Of a stretch of DNA of 5,420 nucleotides, positions 1 to 5,350 are shown in pieces (the first letter of the stretch is position 1; each line of letters starts with the position of its first letter). Position numbers and translations under genes: made by a program. The stretch spans positions 1-5,420 of the forward strand of contig JAFGQM010000023.1 in the NCBI GenBank assembly GCA_016935655.1, in the 5' to 3' direction. Below the pieces are notes generated by a model. That model was not told the origin of the DNA. It saw only the letters and a program-made list of their open reading frames with translations, and did no database searches. The DNA comes from Candidatus Altarchaeota archaeon (GTDB taxonomy: Archaea > Altiarchaeota > Altiarchaeia > JAFGQM01).

Positions 1-1
1 G

Positions 2-244
2 GGGTTCAGGATCGATGAGGACGGTGTAGAAGTGAGCGGGGGGCCTGTGAATGCTGTCAGGAAGAACTCGAAGTACTCCCTGGAGGTCGGAGTGGGGAAC
101 AAGAAATCCGGGGAACTGGCGAGGGAGATGAAAGCGAATATTTTAAGGAAGACCGGTAAAGAAGACGGGCAACGTATAAAGGAGGTAGACCTCGGCGAGA
201 TACAGAGGTGGATCCCGGCCGGCAAGGGCGAGCTGAAAAAATGA
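2..244 (+). CDS. rqcH: RqcH/NFACT family ribosome quality control protein, C-terminal fragment
   Basis: The reading frame is open from the left edge and ends at a TGA at 242-244, giving the last 80 residues of a longer protein. The visible part looks like the end of the NFACT-R (DUF814) domain: a GGPVNAVRKNSKYSLEVGVG stretch, then a lysine-rich GNKKSGELA helix, then a basic tail near IPAGKGELKK. Archaeal NFACT proteins and eukaryotic NEMF/Rqc2 share this order (GP-x-AV-x-K-x-x-KY, a PG-x-x-KKG-like turn, then IP-x-GK near the end). By family knowledge, full-length proteins are roughly 600-700 residues, bind 60S/50S subunits carrying stalled nascent chains and help recruit tRNA for tailing or rescue. 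The catalytic NFACT-N and coiled-coil parts lie outside the window, so the call rests on the C-terminus alone. The stop codon overlaps the aroE start (ATGA), so the two genes are probably co-transcribed. Confidence 0.72.
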   Translation, partial: GFRIDEDGVEVSGGPVNAVRKNSKYSLEVGVGNKKSGELAREMKANILRKTGKEDGQRIKEVDLGEIQRWIPAGKGELKK

Positions 245-1053
245 CAGAAAAGAAAAAATTCGCTGTGATCGGAGACCCGATTGCGCATAGCCTGTCACCA
301 GTCATGCACAACGCAGTATTCTCTTTCTTGGGGCTAGACTGTACATATGAGGCGATCAGGGTCCCGGCAAAAGACTTGGGCGCAAGGTTTAAGGAGATGG
401 AGTCCGAGTTCTCAGGGATAAATGTGACCATACCCCACAAGATAGGGGTGATTACGTACTTGGACGGGTTGGATGGAATTGCAAAATCCATAGGGGCCGT
501 CAACACAGTCAAAATCGAAAATGGGAAAGCCACGGGCTACAACACAGACGGGATAGGGGCAGTCATGGCACTCGAGGACGAGTGCGGCGATATAAAGAAA
601 AAGAATGTCCTCCTCCTAGGGGCCGGAGGCGCTGCGCGCGCGATAGCCTTCGCATGCGCGCAGGAGAAGGCCGAGGTCAGCATATGGAACAGGACCATCG
701 AGAAGGCCATAAGCCTGGCCAAGGAGGTCGGAGGCTCTGTCTGCCTTGACTTGAACATATTGGATGAATTTGATGTTATAATCAATTCTACATCCGTGGG
801 CATGACACCGAATGTCAACGAAGCTCTTTTAGAGGCCGGACAGATCCCAAAAAATTCAGTGGTGATGGATATTGTGTATAACCCTCTTGAAACGCAACTG
901 TTAAAGGAGGCAGAAAAAGCAGGGGCACGAACTATAGACGGTGTTGAGATGTTCGTAAACCAAGGCCGTGAGTCCCTCAGGGTCTGGCTTGGGATAGATG
1001 CGCCGAAGGATTTGATGAGGAAGGCAGTCTTGGAGATGTTAGACAACGGTTAA
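241..1053 (+). CDS. aroE: Shikimate dehydrogenase (NADP+)
   Basis: A 270-residue protein of normal family length that reduces 3-dehydroshikimate to shikimate with NADPH in the cytoplasmic chorismate pathway. The N-terminal substrate domain carries HSLSPVMHN (16-24, shikimate contacts), NVTIPHK with the catalytic Lys67, GAVNT (85-89) and YNTDG with the catalytic Asp103. The Rossmann domain has the glycine-rich GAGGAARA loop (127-134) and NRT (150-152), the motif that grips the NADP 2'-phosphate. NSTSVGM and MFVNQGRESLRVWLG, which contains the conserved substrate-binding Gln, follow towards the C-terminus. I chose the ATG at 241 over an in-frame ATG at 208. It places the KFAVIGDP strand at the usual distance from the N-terminus and makes a 4-nt ATGA overlap with the upstream gene. 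No strong Shine-Dalgarno site precedes it, so translational coupling is likely. It is a stand-alone enzyme, not an AroDE fusion. All key residues are present. Confidence 0.96.
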   Translation: MTEKKKFAVIGDPIAHSLSPVMHNAVFSFLGLDCTYEAIRVPAKDLGARFKEMESEFSGINVTIPHKIGVITYLDGLDGIAKSIGAVNTVKIENGKATGYNTDGIGAVMALEDECGDIKKKNVLLLGAGGAARAIAFACAQEKAEVSIWNRTIEKAISLAKEVGGSVCLDLNILDEFDVIINSTSVGMTPNVNEALLEAGQIPKNSVVMDIVYNPLETQLLKEAEKAGARTIDGVEMFVNQGRESLRVWLGIDAPKDLMRKAVLEMLDNG

Positions 1054-1064
1054 CACTCGCGCGC

Positions 1065-1073
1065 ATTTTACTA
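1065..1073 (+). promoter_or_regulatory. Candidate TATA box for uppP
   Basis: A weak AT-rich box (ATTTTACTA) sits in the 43-bp gap after aroE. Its centre is about 29 nt before the uppP ATG, the spacing expected for a leaderless archaeal transcript. No Shine-Dalgarno-like sequence precedes the ATG, which agrees with a leaderless start. The box is a poor match to the archaeal consensus, so read-through from aroE is a real alternative. Confidence 0.35.
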
Positions 1074-1096
1074 GCTCTTTGTTCTAAACATAGGCG

Positions 1097-1861
1097 ATGA
1101 TTGAGTATCTGATTTTGGGGGTCCTACAAGGGATAACCGAATGGCTGCCGATAAGTTCCCAAGGAATGACAATCCTGGTCTCACAGGCATTCGGCTTTGA
1201 GCTGTCCAGGGCTCTGGACTTGTCCATATGGCTCCACAGCGGGACCCTTCTGGCAGCGATAGTCTATTTCAGGAGGGACCTGTTGTCGATCCTTAAACTG
1301 GAAAAACGGGAGCTGCTCTCGTTTTTAATCCTTTCCACGATAATCACCGCTATCATAGGCGGGCCTTTGTACCTGGGGTTCTCGGAATCCATGGAAGGGT
1401 TCCCTGGTGAGATAGTAATCGGGGCCATAGGCGCGCTGTTGATAGTGACCGGGATAATCCAAAGATACGCCAAACCCAAAGAAAGGGCTGTTGAGAACGC
1501 GGGTAAAAAAGACGCGGTAATCGTCGGGTTGGCACAGGGCTTTTCTGCTTTGCCGGGGATCAGCAGGTCTGGTATAACCACCTCCGCTCTACTTTTCTCC
1601 GGATTTACATCCAACGCCGCCCTTAAGCTCTCATTCCTGATGAGCATCTTCGCGGTGGCGGCTGCGGAGGTGGGCCTCCAGCTGAGGGGCGGGTTCACTG
1701 TGGGCTCAGGCGAGTTCCTAGCCCTTCTGGCCTCCTTTGGCGCAGGGATACTGACGATAAGCCTGCTCCTTAAACTAGCGTCGAGGATAAAATTCTGGGC
1801 CTTTTGCATATTGATCGGTGTGTTAAGCCTGGTGTCGCTATCCTTCTACTTAGTTACCTAG
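1097..1861 (+). CDS. uppP: Undecaprenyl (polyprenyl)-diphosphate phosphatase, UppP/BacA family membrane protein
   Basis: A 254-residue, very hydrophobic protein with about eight membrane-associated segments, slightly short for the family (about 260-290). The family removes one phosphate from a C55-type polyprenyl diphosphate, regenerating the lipid carrier for glycan assembly. In archaea the carrier is likely a dolichol-type lipid used for N-glycans or surface polymers; this is inference. The first signature is LQGITEWLPISSQGMTIL (10-27). It has the (E/Q)xxxE pair as Gln11 and Glu15, and the serines Ser20 and Ser21. The second signature is LPGISRSGITTSALL (152-166) with the essential Arg157. 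LHSGTLLA (46-53) is also family-like. The histidine that follows the serines in E. coli UppP (His30) is Met24 here. Archaeal homologues are known to vary at this site, so this need not mean inactivity. The ATG at 1097 starts right at the first helix. The 3' end overlaps the convergent gene by 12 bp. Confidence 0.9.
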   Translation: MIEYLILGVLQGITEWLPISSQGMTILVSQAFGFELSRALDLSIWLHSGTLLAAIVYFRRDLLSILKLEKRELLSFLILSTIITAIIGGPLYLGFSESMEGFPGEIVIGAIGALLIVTGIIQRYAKPKERAVENAGKKDAVIVGLAQGFSALPGISRSGITTSALLFSGFTSNAALKLSFLMSIFAVAAAEVGLQLRGGFTVGSGEFLALLASFGAGILTISLLLKLASRIKFWAFCILIGVLSLVSLSFYLVT

Positions 1862-2422
1862 CTCCCCGGACAGGCGTTTAAGGTCTTTCTCGAACTCGTC
1901 CTCGCTGATGTCTGTAGTGAGCCACTCCAGTATGTAAACGGCTGCCGCCGCAATGGGTAGCAGTACGATTACCAGTATTGTATCCAACTTGAAAAGGACG
2001 CCCAGCGTGAACACGACCAAGACCGCAGCCATCATGTGCATCCCCTGGGCGAACCACTGGTCAGAGCCCTCGGGGAGTTGAGACGAGAACGCTATGATCG
2101 AGGCCAAAAAAAGGAACACCCATATGACCAGGGTCACAAAGCCCAAGCCGGATGAGAGGCTGTCAGAAGACCAGAAAAACAGGACGAGGGCAAATAGCAC
2201 TATATTTAGTATGTATAATAACACAATCCATCCCGCCCTGGGCAATGGCCCGCGCGCTTTTTTTACCCTAGGTTTGTCAGCCCCGGTATCCAGCACTATG
2301 GAACCCCTATAGCTACAGTCTTTACATAGATATCTCTGGTCTGTGCTGCCCACGGCAAAGCCGTCTGTTGTGGACAAGAAGAGCAGCCTTTTGCTTCCGC
2401 AATTCGGACAACGTAGTGTCAT
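1850..2422 (-). CDS. Zinc-ribbon protein with four predicted membrane helices, function unknown
   Basis: A 190-residue protein I cannot assign to a named family. The N-terminus is a zinc ribbon, CPNCG (5-9) and CKDC (33-36), with a 24-residue knuckle spacing. A basic linker follows (about 50-62, KPRVKKARGPLPR). Four hydrophobic segments come next, near 64-84, 92-113, 128-144 and 147-165, and then a charged acidic/basic tail (DISEDEFEKDLKRL). The positive-inside rule places the zinc ribbon and probably the tail in the cytoplasm. I chose the ATG at 2422, one base after the argS stop, because AGGA lies 6 nt before it (2429-2432) and the ribbon then begins at residue 5. An upstream in-frame ATG at 2443 would give 197 residues and overlap argS by 20 bp. 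The tight spacing means it is very likely co-transcribed with argS and depends on its promoter. Similar ribbon-plus-helices proteins are common in archaea without known function. No enzymatic motif is visible. Confidence 0.82.
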   Translation of the reverse strand: MTLRCPNCGSKRLLFLSTTDGFAVGSTDQRYLCKDCSYRGSIVLDTGADKPRVKKARGPLPRAGWIVLLYILNIVLFALVLFFWSSDSLSSGLGFVTLVIWVFLFLASIIAFSSQLPEGSDQWFAQGMHMMAAVLVVFTLGVLFKLDTILVIVLLPIAAAAVYILEWLTTDISEDEFEKDLKRLSGELGN

Positions 2423-2423
2423 C

Positions 2424-4139
2424 TTACATCCTTTCAAGGGCATCTATCCCCAGGAGGCCCAAACCGTTTGCAAGGACCTGTTTTGCAGATGAGACAATTA
2501 AAACCCTGAAGTTCTTCTGTCCTCCCTTCGAGTCCAGGACGGGGCATTTGAAATAAAAGCGGTTGAAGGCCTCGGCCAGTTGGTAGAGGTAATTGGCGAT
2601 TAGGTTTGGCTTGAGGTCGCGCGCGGCTGCATCGACTGTCGCCGGGAACTCGGCAAGAAGCCTCAATAGATCCCGCTCCTCATTTGCATACTCTATCTTG
2701 GAAGGTTCGACTTCCTTAGACTCAGGGGTCTTCCCAGCCTTTTCCAGTATCCTGCATGCGCGCGCATGCGAGTATTGCAGGTATGGGGCGGAGTCGCCGT
2801 CAAAGTTCAGGGCCTCCGCCCAGCGGAAGTTTATGAGCTTCAGTGGGGCTATCTTCAGGATGTTGTACTTTATCGCGCCCATGCCAACTGCTTTCGATAT
2901 GCCGTCCTTCTCATTAGCCGGTATGTCCAACTCGCGTTTCTCTATTTCGGCCAACGCCCTTTTGGAGCCTTCTGAAAGGACGTCGTCAGCGCTTACAAAA
3001 TTACCTTCCCTCGAGGACATCCTCATGCCGGGTATCTGGACCAGCTCGTAGGAGAGGTGCCTTACCCTCTTCTCGGCGTTTTCCACCCCAAGGACATCCA
3101 ATGCTGCGCGCAGCTGGGCCTGGGGCAGGGTCTGTTCATTGGCGATTACATTGATGCAGTCCCCGCGCTCAAGCTTCCAGAGGTGGTAGGCCAAATCCCT
3201 TGTAGTGTAAAGGGAAGTGCTATCGCTACGCATCAAAACCAGCTCCTTCTCGATCCCGTACTTCTCCAAATCCAGGCAGTATACCTCGTTCTTCTTTGTC
3301 CAAGCCTTCGTCTTCTCCAGTCGTTTAAGGAGTCTGGCCACACTGCCGTCAAAGACAAACTGGCTCTCTCGAACAAAGGTATCAATAGCGATCCCATAGC
3401 TATCGAAAGTCCCCTTAAACCCGTTTAAGGAAGTAGCTATTATGAAATCGAAGACGTCCTTGACCTCCTTCTTGCCGCCCTTCTCGTAATCCTGCTGCAG
3501 CAATCGCGCCCTTTCCTTAAACCCCTCGTCTGCCTCCTTGTTGGCCCTGACGTATTGCTCACCGAGCCATGCATCGGGCTTTAGGCCGCTAGAGGAAAGA
3601 TCCTTTCTGTAATCGGTCTTCATCAGGTAAAGCGACAGGAGGGCCAGCTGCCCGCCCATGTCGTTTACATAGAACTGCACCTCGACATCATAACCGGCGA
3701 ACCTCAATATGCGCGCTACTGAGTCGCCTATTATCGAGTTCCTTAAATGGCCAACATGAAGGGGCGCGTCAGGGTTTGCAGATGTGTGCTCGACTATTAT
3801 CCTGCTCTTCCTGGCAGGGCCGGCGCCGTAACAGACTTGGCATCCTTGGATCTCCTTAAGAACCGAATCCGCAAGAAAGATGGGGTTCAAAAAAAAGTTG
3901 ACGAAACCGTCCTTTGCTTCCACTTTCTCGAAAAGCCTGATTTTCCTATCCTGTATCTTTGATGCTATCTCCACGGCCAAATCCTTGGGGTTTTTGCCCT
4001 TGGCCTTGGCCAGGGGAAAGGCCGGCAGGGAGTAGTCTCCTTCAATCTCCGGAGGAACATCCTTTATCAATGTCTCAGGGATTTTTTCCTTGAGAATGCT
4101 CTCCAGCTCCCGCATTATCAGCACGCGCAAAGACTCCAT
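2424..4139 (-). CDS. argS: Arginyl-tRNA synthetase (class Ia)
   Basis: A 571-residue cytoplasmic enzyme that attaches arginine to tRNA-Arg using ATP, of normal length for the family. An N-terminal tRNA-elbow-binding domain covers about 1-90, including EGDYSLPAFPLAKAKGKNP (33-51). The Rossmann catalytic core holds EHTSANPDAPLHVGHLRN (117-134) with the HIGH-type motif HVGH (128-131). It also holds FYVNDMGGQ (156-164), LYTTRDLAYHLWK (310-322) and the KMSKS-equivalent loop MRMSSREGN (372-380). A degenerate KMSKS is usual for ArgRS. GMGAIKYNIL (419-428) and SAPYLQYSHARACRIL (450-465) lead into the DALR anticodon-binding helical domain, which ends in the typical LGLLGIDALERM. The ATG at 4139 is preferred over an internal ATG at 4115 because a good TATA box is centred about 27 nt upstream of it. 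It heads a two-gene minus-strand operon with the zinc-ribbon membrane protein and is divergent from the PRC-barrel gene. No key motif is missing. Confidence 0.97.
   Translation of the reverse strand: MESLRVLIMRELESILKEKIPETLIKDVPPEIEGDYSLPAFPLAKAKGKNPKDLAVEIASKIQDRKIRLFEKVEAKDGFVNFFLNPIFLADSVLKEIQGCQVCYGAGPARKSRIIVEHTSANPDAPLHVGHLRNSIIGDSVARILRFAGYDVEVQFYVNDMGGQLALLSLYLMKTDYRKDLSSSGLKPDAWLGEQYVRANKEADEGFKERARLLQQDYEKGGKKEVKDVFDFIIATSLNGFKGTFDSYGIAIDTFVRESQFVFDGSVARLLKRLEKTKAWTKKNEVYCLDLEKYGIEKELVLMRSDSTSLYTTRDLAYHLWKLERGDCINVIANEQTLPQAQLRAALDVLGVENAEKRVRHLSYELVQIPGMRMSSREGNFVSADDVLSEGSKRALAEIEKRELDIPANEKDGISKAVGMGAIKYNILKIAPLKLINFRWAEALNFDGDSAPYLQYSHARACRILEKAGKTPESKEVEPSKIEYANEERDLLRLLAEFPATVDAAARDLKPNLIANYLYQLAEAFNRFYFKCPVLDSKGGQKNFRVLIVSSAKQVLANGLGLLGIDALERM
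2429..2432 (-). promoter_or_regulatory. Shine-Dalgarno site for the zinc-ribbon gene, inside the argS 3' end
   Basis: On the minus strand AGGA is followed by a 6-nt spacer (TGTAAG) and the ATG at 2422. The site lies in the last codons of argS and supports the 2422 start over the upstream ATG at 2443. It suits an internal gene of an operon, in contrast to the leaderless first genes here. Confidence 0.55.
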
Positions 4140-4161
4140 AGGTATTTTATCCCTTTAAGTG

Positions 4162-4171
4162 CTTAAATATT
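4162..4171 (-). promoter_or_regulatory. TATA box of the argS operon
   Basis: Read on the minus strand the box is AATATTTAAG, a good archaeal TATA match. It is centred about 27 nt before the argS ATG, so transcription should begin at or within a base or two of the start codon, giving a leaderless mRNA. No Shine-Dalgarno sequence lies before the ATG, which fits. Confidence 0.65.
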
Positions 4172-4176
4172 CAAAG

Positions 4177-4191
4177 GGTGGGGTTCCCACC
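4177..4191. promoter_or_regulatory. 15-nt dyad between divergent promoters, possible operator
   Basis: GGTGGG and CCCACC form a perfect 6-bp inverted repeat around a GTT centre. The dyad starts 5 bp from the argS TATA box, where TFB would contact DNA, and ends 2 bp before a T-rich box (4194-4200) on the plus side. A symmetric site placed between two divergent promoters is typical of a shared operator, but no regulator is known. A hairpin plus the following T run also resembles an intrinsic terminator on the plus strand, though no plus-strand gene ends nearby to need one. Confidence 0.35.
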
Positions 4192-4192
4192 G

Positions 4193-4219
4193 TGTTTTTA
4201 TTGCTCTAGCGATAATAAT
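4193..4219 (+). promoter_or_regulatory. Candidate promoter of the PRC-barrel gene
   Basis: Two AT-rich boxes are possible. GATAATAAT (4211-4219) is centred about 31 nt before the ATG at 4246 and would give a leaderless or nearly leaderless mRNA. TGTTTTTA (4193-4200) would give a leader of about 20 nt. GGGGTG at 4222-4227 is too far from the ATG (18 nt) for a normal Shine-Dalgarno site, which favours the first option. A short direct repeat, TTCTGA twice with a 7-nt period (4231-4243), precedes the start codon; its meaning is unclear. Confidence 0.4.
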
Positions 4220-4245
4220 CCGGGGTGTTATTCTGACTTCTGAAA

Positions 4246-4533
4246 ATGAGGGCGAAATCCATAAAGGGTGTCGAGGTGGTGGACCAAGGAGGCGCTGTGA
4301 TAGGTATCGTGGAGGACATCGACCTTAAGGAAAACGGCCAGTATGCAGTCATAGTCAAGGGGGAGGTGGACCCGAAACAGGCTGAACAGTTTGAGCAGCA
4401 GTTCGGGGCAAGCGTGGGGAAGGACTTCTTTGAAATACCGCAGGAGCATATAAGGGGTGTGGGGGACAAGGTGGTCCTCAACAAAAGATTCGAGCACGTG
4501 ACCAACATCAAGATCCTCTCTGAGACCAAATAG
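4246..4533 (+). CDS. Small PRC-barrel domain protein
   Basis: A 95-residue soluble protein that is essentially one PRC-barrel. The first half shows the family pattern of a basic N-terminus, KGVEVVDQGGAVIGIVEDID (7-26) and a second strand ending AVIVKGEVD. The second half has FFEIPQEHIRGVGDKVVLNK, the typical closing strands (IP-x-x-x-I-x-x-x-GD-x-V-x-L). No signal peptide, cysteine or membrane segment is present. PRC-barrels occur in RimM (small-subunit rRNA maturation), in photosynthetic reaction centre H subunits, and in haloarchaeal proteins linked to SepF in cell division (CdpB), so the family alone does not settle the role. Position upstream of rio1 and a KH gene, on the same strand, hints at ribosome maturation; this is inference. 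The gene is followed by a 43-bp gap that contains a separate TATA box for rio1, so the two can be transcribed separately. ATG 4246 is the only sensible start: an in-frame GTG at 4225 is cut off by a stop. Confidence 0.88.
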   Translation: MRAKSIKGVEVVDQGGAVIGIVEDIDLKENGQYAVIVKGEVDPKQAEQFEQQFGASVGKDFFEIPQEHIRGVGDKVVLNKRFEHVTNIKILSETK

Positions 4534-4545
4534 AAAGACCGGACC

Positions 4546-4553
4546 ATATAAAA
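4546..4553 (+). promoter_or_regulatory. TATA box of rio1
   Basis: ATATAAAA is centred about 28 nt before the rio1 ATG at 4577, a strong archaeal TATA match at leaderless spacing. No Shine-Dalgarno sequence precedes that ATG. It lies in the short gap after the PRC-barrel gene, so rio1 and the KH gene should have their own promoter in addition to any read-through. Confidence 0.65.
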
Positions 4554-4576
4554 CATTCAGTTTAGCCCTTACTAGA

Positions 4577-5350
4577 ATGGAAGACATATTCGAATTGCCA
4601 AGGCCTAGGAAGCGCGCAGAGAGGGTGATAAACGACCTCGACCTTAGAAAGTTTGAGGGTGGGGTCTTCGACTACAAGACACTCTCTAATCTGGGCGTGC
4701 TCTCGGAAAACGGCTATGTAGACAGGATCCTGAGCCCGATATCCACTGGGAAGGAGGCCGATGTATTCTTGGGGGAGGGCAAAGGAGGCCATGTGGCCAT
4801 CAAGGTGTTCCGCCTTGCCACGGCGAGCTACTTCAGGAATCCCACAGTCCTGCAGTACATCCTGGGGGATGAACGATTCAAAAGAATCAAGAAGGACCCA
4901 AGATTCCTGATAATGCTTTGGGCTCAGAAGGAATTCAGCAACCTGAAGAAGGCCCATGAGATGGGCGTGCGCGCGCCTGAGCCCATAGCCATAGAAAAGA
5001 ACGTCCTGGTCATGAGGTTCATAGGGGAAGGGATTAAGCCTGCGCCACAGATGCTCAGGGTCCAGCTGGAAAACCCGAAGAAGGTCTCAAGGGAGATCTT
5101 TGAGGATATGGCCAAAATGCATAAGGGAAAGCTAGTTCACGCTGACTTGAGCGAATACAACGTCCTGATGGAGGGAAACACACCCGTCATGATAGACTTC
5201 TCGCAAGGGGTCCCCCTAAGCCATCCGAAAGCTATGGAGTTCCTTAATCGCGATGTTAAAAACCTCTGTGATTTTTTTATAAAGAGGGGTCTAGATTTAG
5301 ACTCAGAAAAAGTTCTAACGGAGATCACCGATGGAGGCAGAATATCTTAA
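4577..5350 (+). CDS. rio1: RIO1-type serine/threonine protein kinase/ATPase
   Basis: A 257-residue protein of the usual length for archaeal RIO1. RIO1 is an atypical kinase that acts mainly as an ATPase in late maturation of the small ribosomal subunit in the cytoplasm. The N-terminal helical region (about 1-50) leads to the RIO P-loop STGKEADVF (56-64) and the ATP-binding lysine in VAIKVF (Lys76). YFRNPTVLQYILGDERF (85-101) is the flexible RIO1 segment, which favours RIO1 over RIO2. MRFIGEGIKPAPQM (146-159) is the hinge. HADLSEYNV (188-196) is the catalytic loop with Asp190 and Asn195, and IDFSQGV (206-212) holds the metal-binding Asp207, the residue that is phosphorylated in RIO1 enzymes. 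There is no winged-helix domain as in RIO2. The gene overlaps the downstream KH gene by 20 bp, an arrangement that fits the known archaeal pairing of RIO1 with a Dim2-like KH protein. All catalytic residues are intact. Confidence 0.96.
   Translation: MEDIFELPRPRKRAERVINDLDLRKFEGGVFDYKTLSNLGVLSENGYVDRILSPISTGKEADVFLGEGKGGHVAIKVFRLATASYFRNPTVLQYILGDERFKRIKKDPRFLIMLWAQKEFSNLKKAHEMGVRAPEPIAIEKNVLVMRFIGEGIKPAPQMLRVQLENPKKVSREIFEDMAKMHKGKLVHADLSEYNVLMEGNTPVMIDFSQGVPLSHPKAMEFLNRDVKNLCDFFIKRGLDLDSEKVLTEITDGGRIS
5320..5323 (+). promoter_or_regulatory. Shine-Dalgarno site for the KH-domain gene
   Basis: GGAG lies 7 nt before the ATG at 5331, within the rio1 coding region. It supports this start and shows that the KH gene is translated as an internal operon gene. 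Confidence 0.55.

Noticed and set aside
208..240. Upstream in-frame ATG that would add 11 residues to aroE.
   Set aside because: The extra residues lie before the conserved first strand and would overlap the upstream gene by 37 bp. The ATG at 241 gives the standard length and a neat ATGA junction.
2423..2443. Longer start (ATG 2443) for the zinc-ribbon gene.
   Set aside because: It would overlap argS by 20 bp. AGGA at proper spacing favours ATG 2422, and the seven added residues carry no recognisable feature.
3011..3025. Degenerate KMSKS loop (MSSREG) in argS as a sign of inactivity.
   Set aside because: Degenerate KMSKS motifs are common in active ArgRS enzymes, and every other signature is intact.
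2593..3428. Long plus-strand open frames opposite argS, and minus-strand frames opposite aroE, uppP, the PRC-barrel gene and rio1.
   Set aside because: Their translations show no domain pattern and lie opposite genes with clear motifs; they follow from codon use on the real strand.
4177..4200. Hairpin plus T run read as an intrinsic terminator on the plus strand.
   Set aside because: No plus-strand gene ends near it; the region lies between two divergent starts. Archaeal termination depends mostly on T tracts, and this T run fits a promoter box as well.
4140..4245. Possible tRNA or box C/D RNA in the divergent gap.
   Set aside because: There is no acceptor or anticodon arm pairing and no paired C and D boxes. 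GGTTC at 4182-4186 is part of the dyad, and the CTGA copies are part of a short direct repeat.
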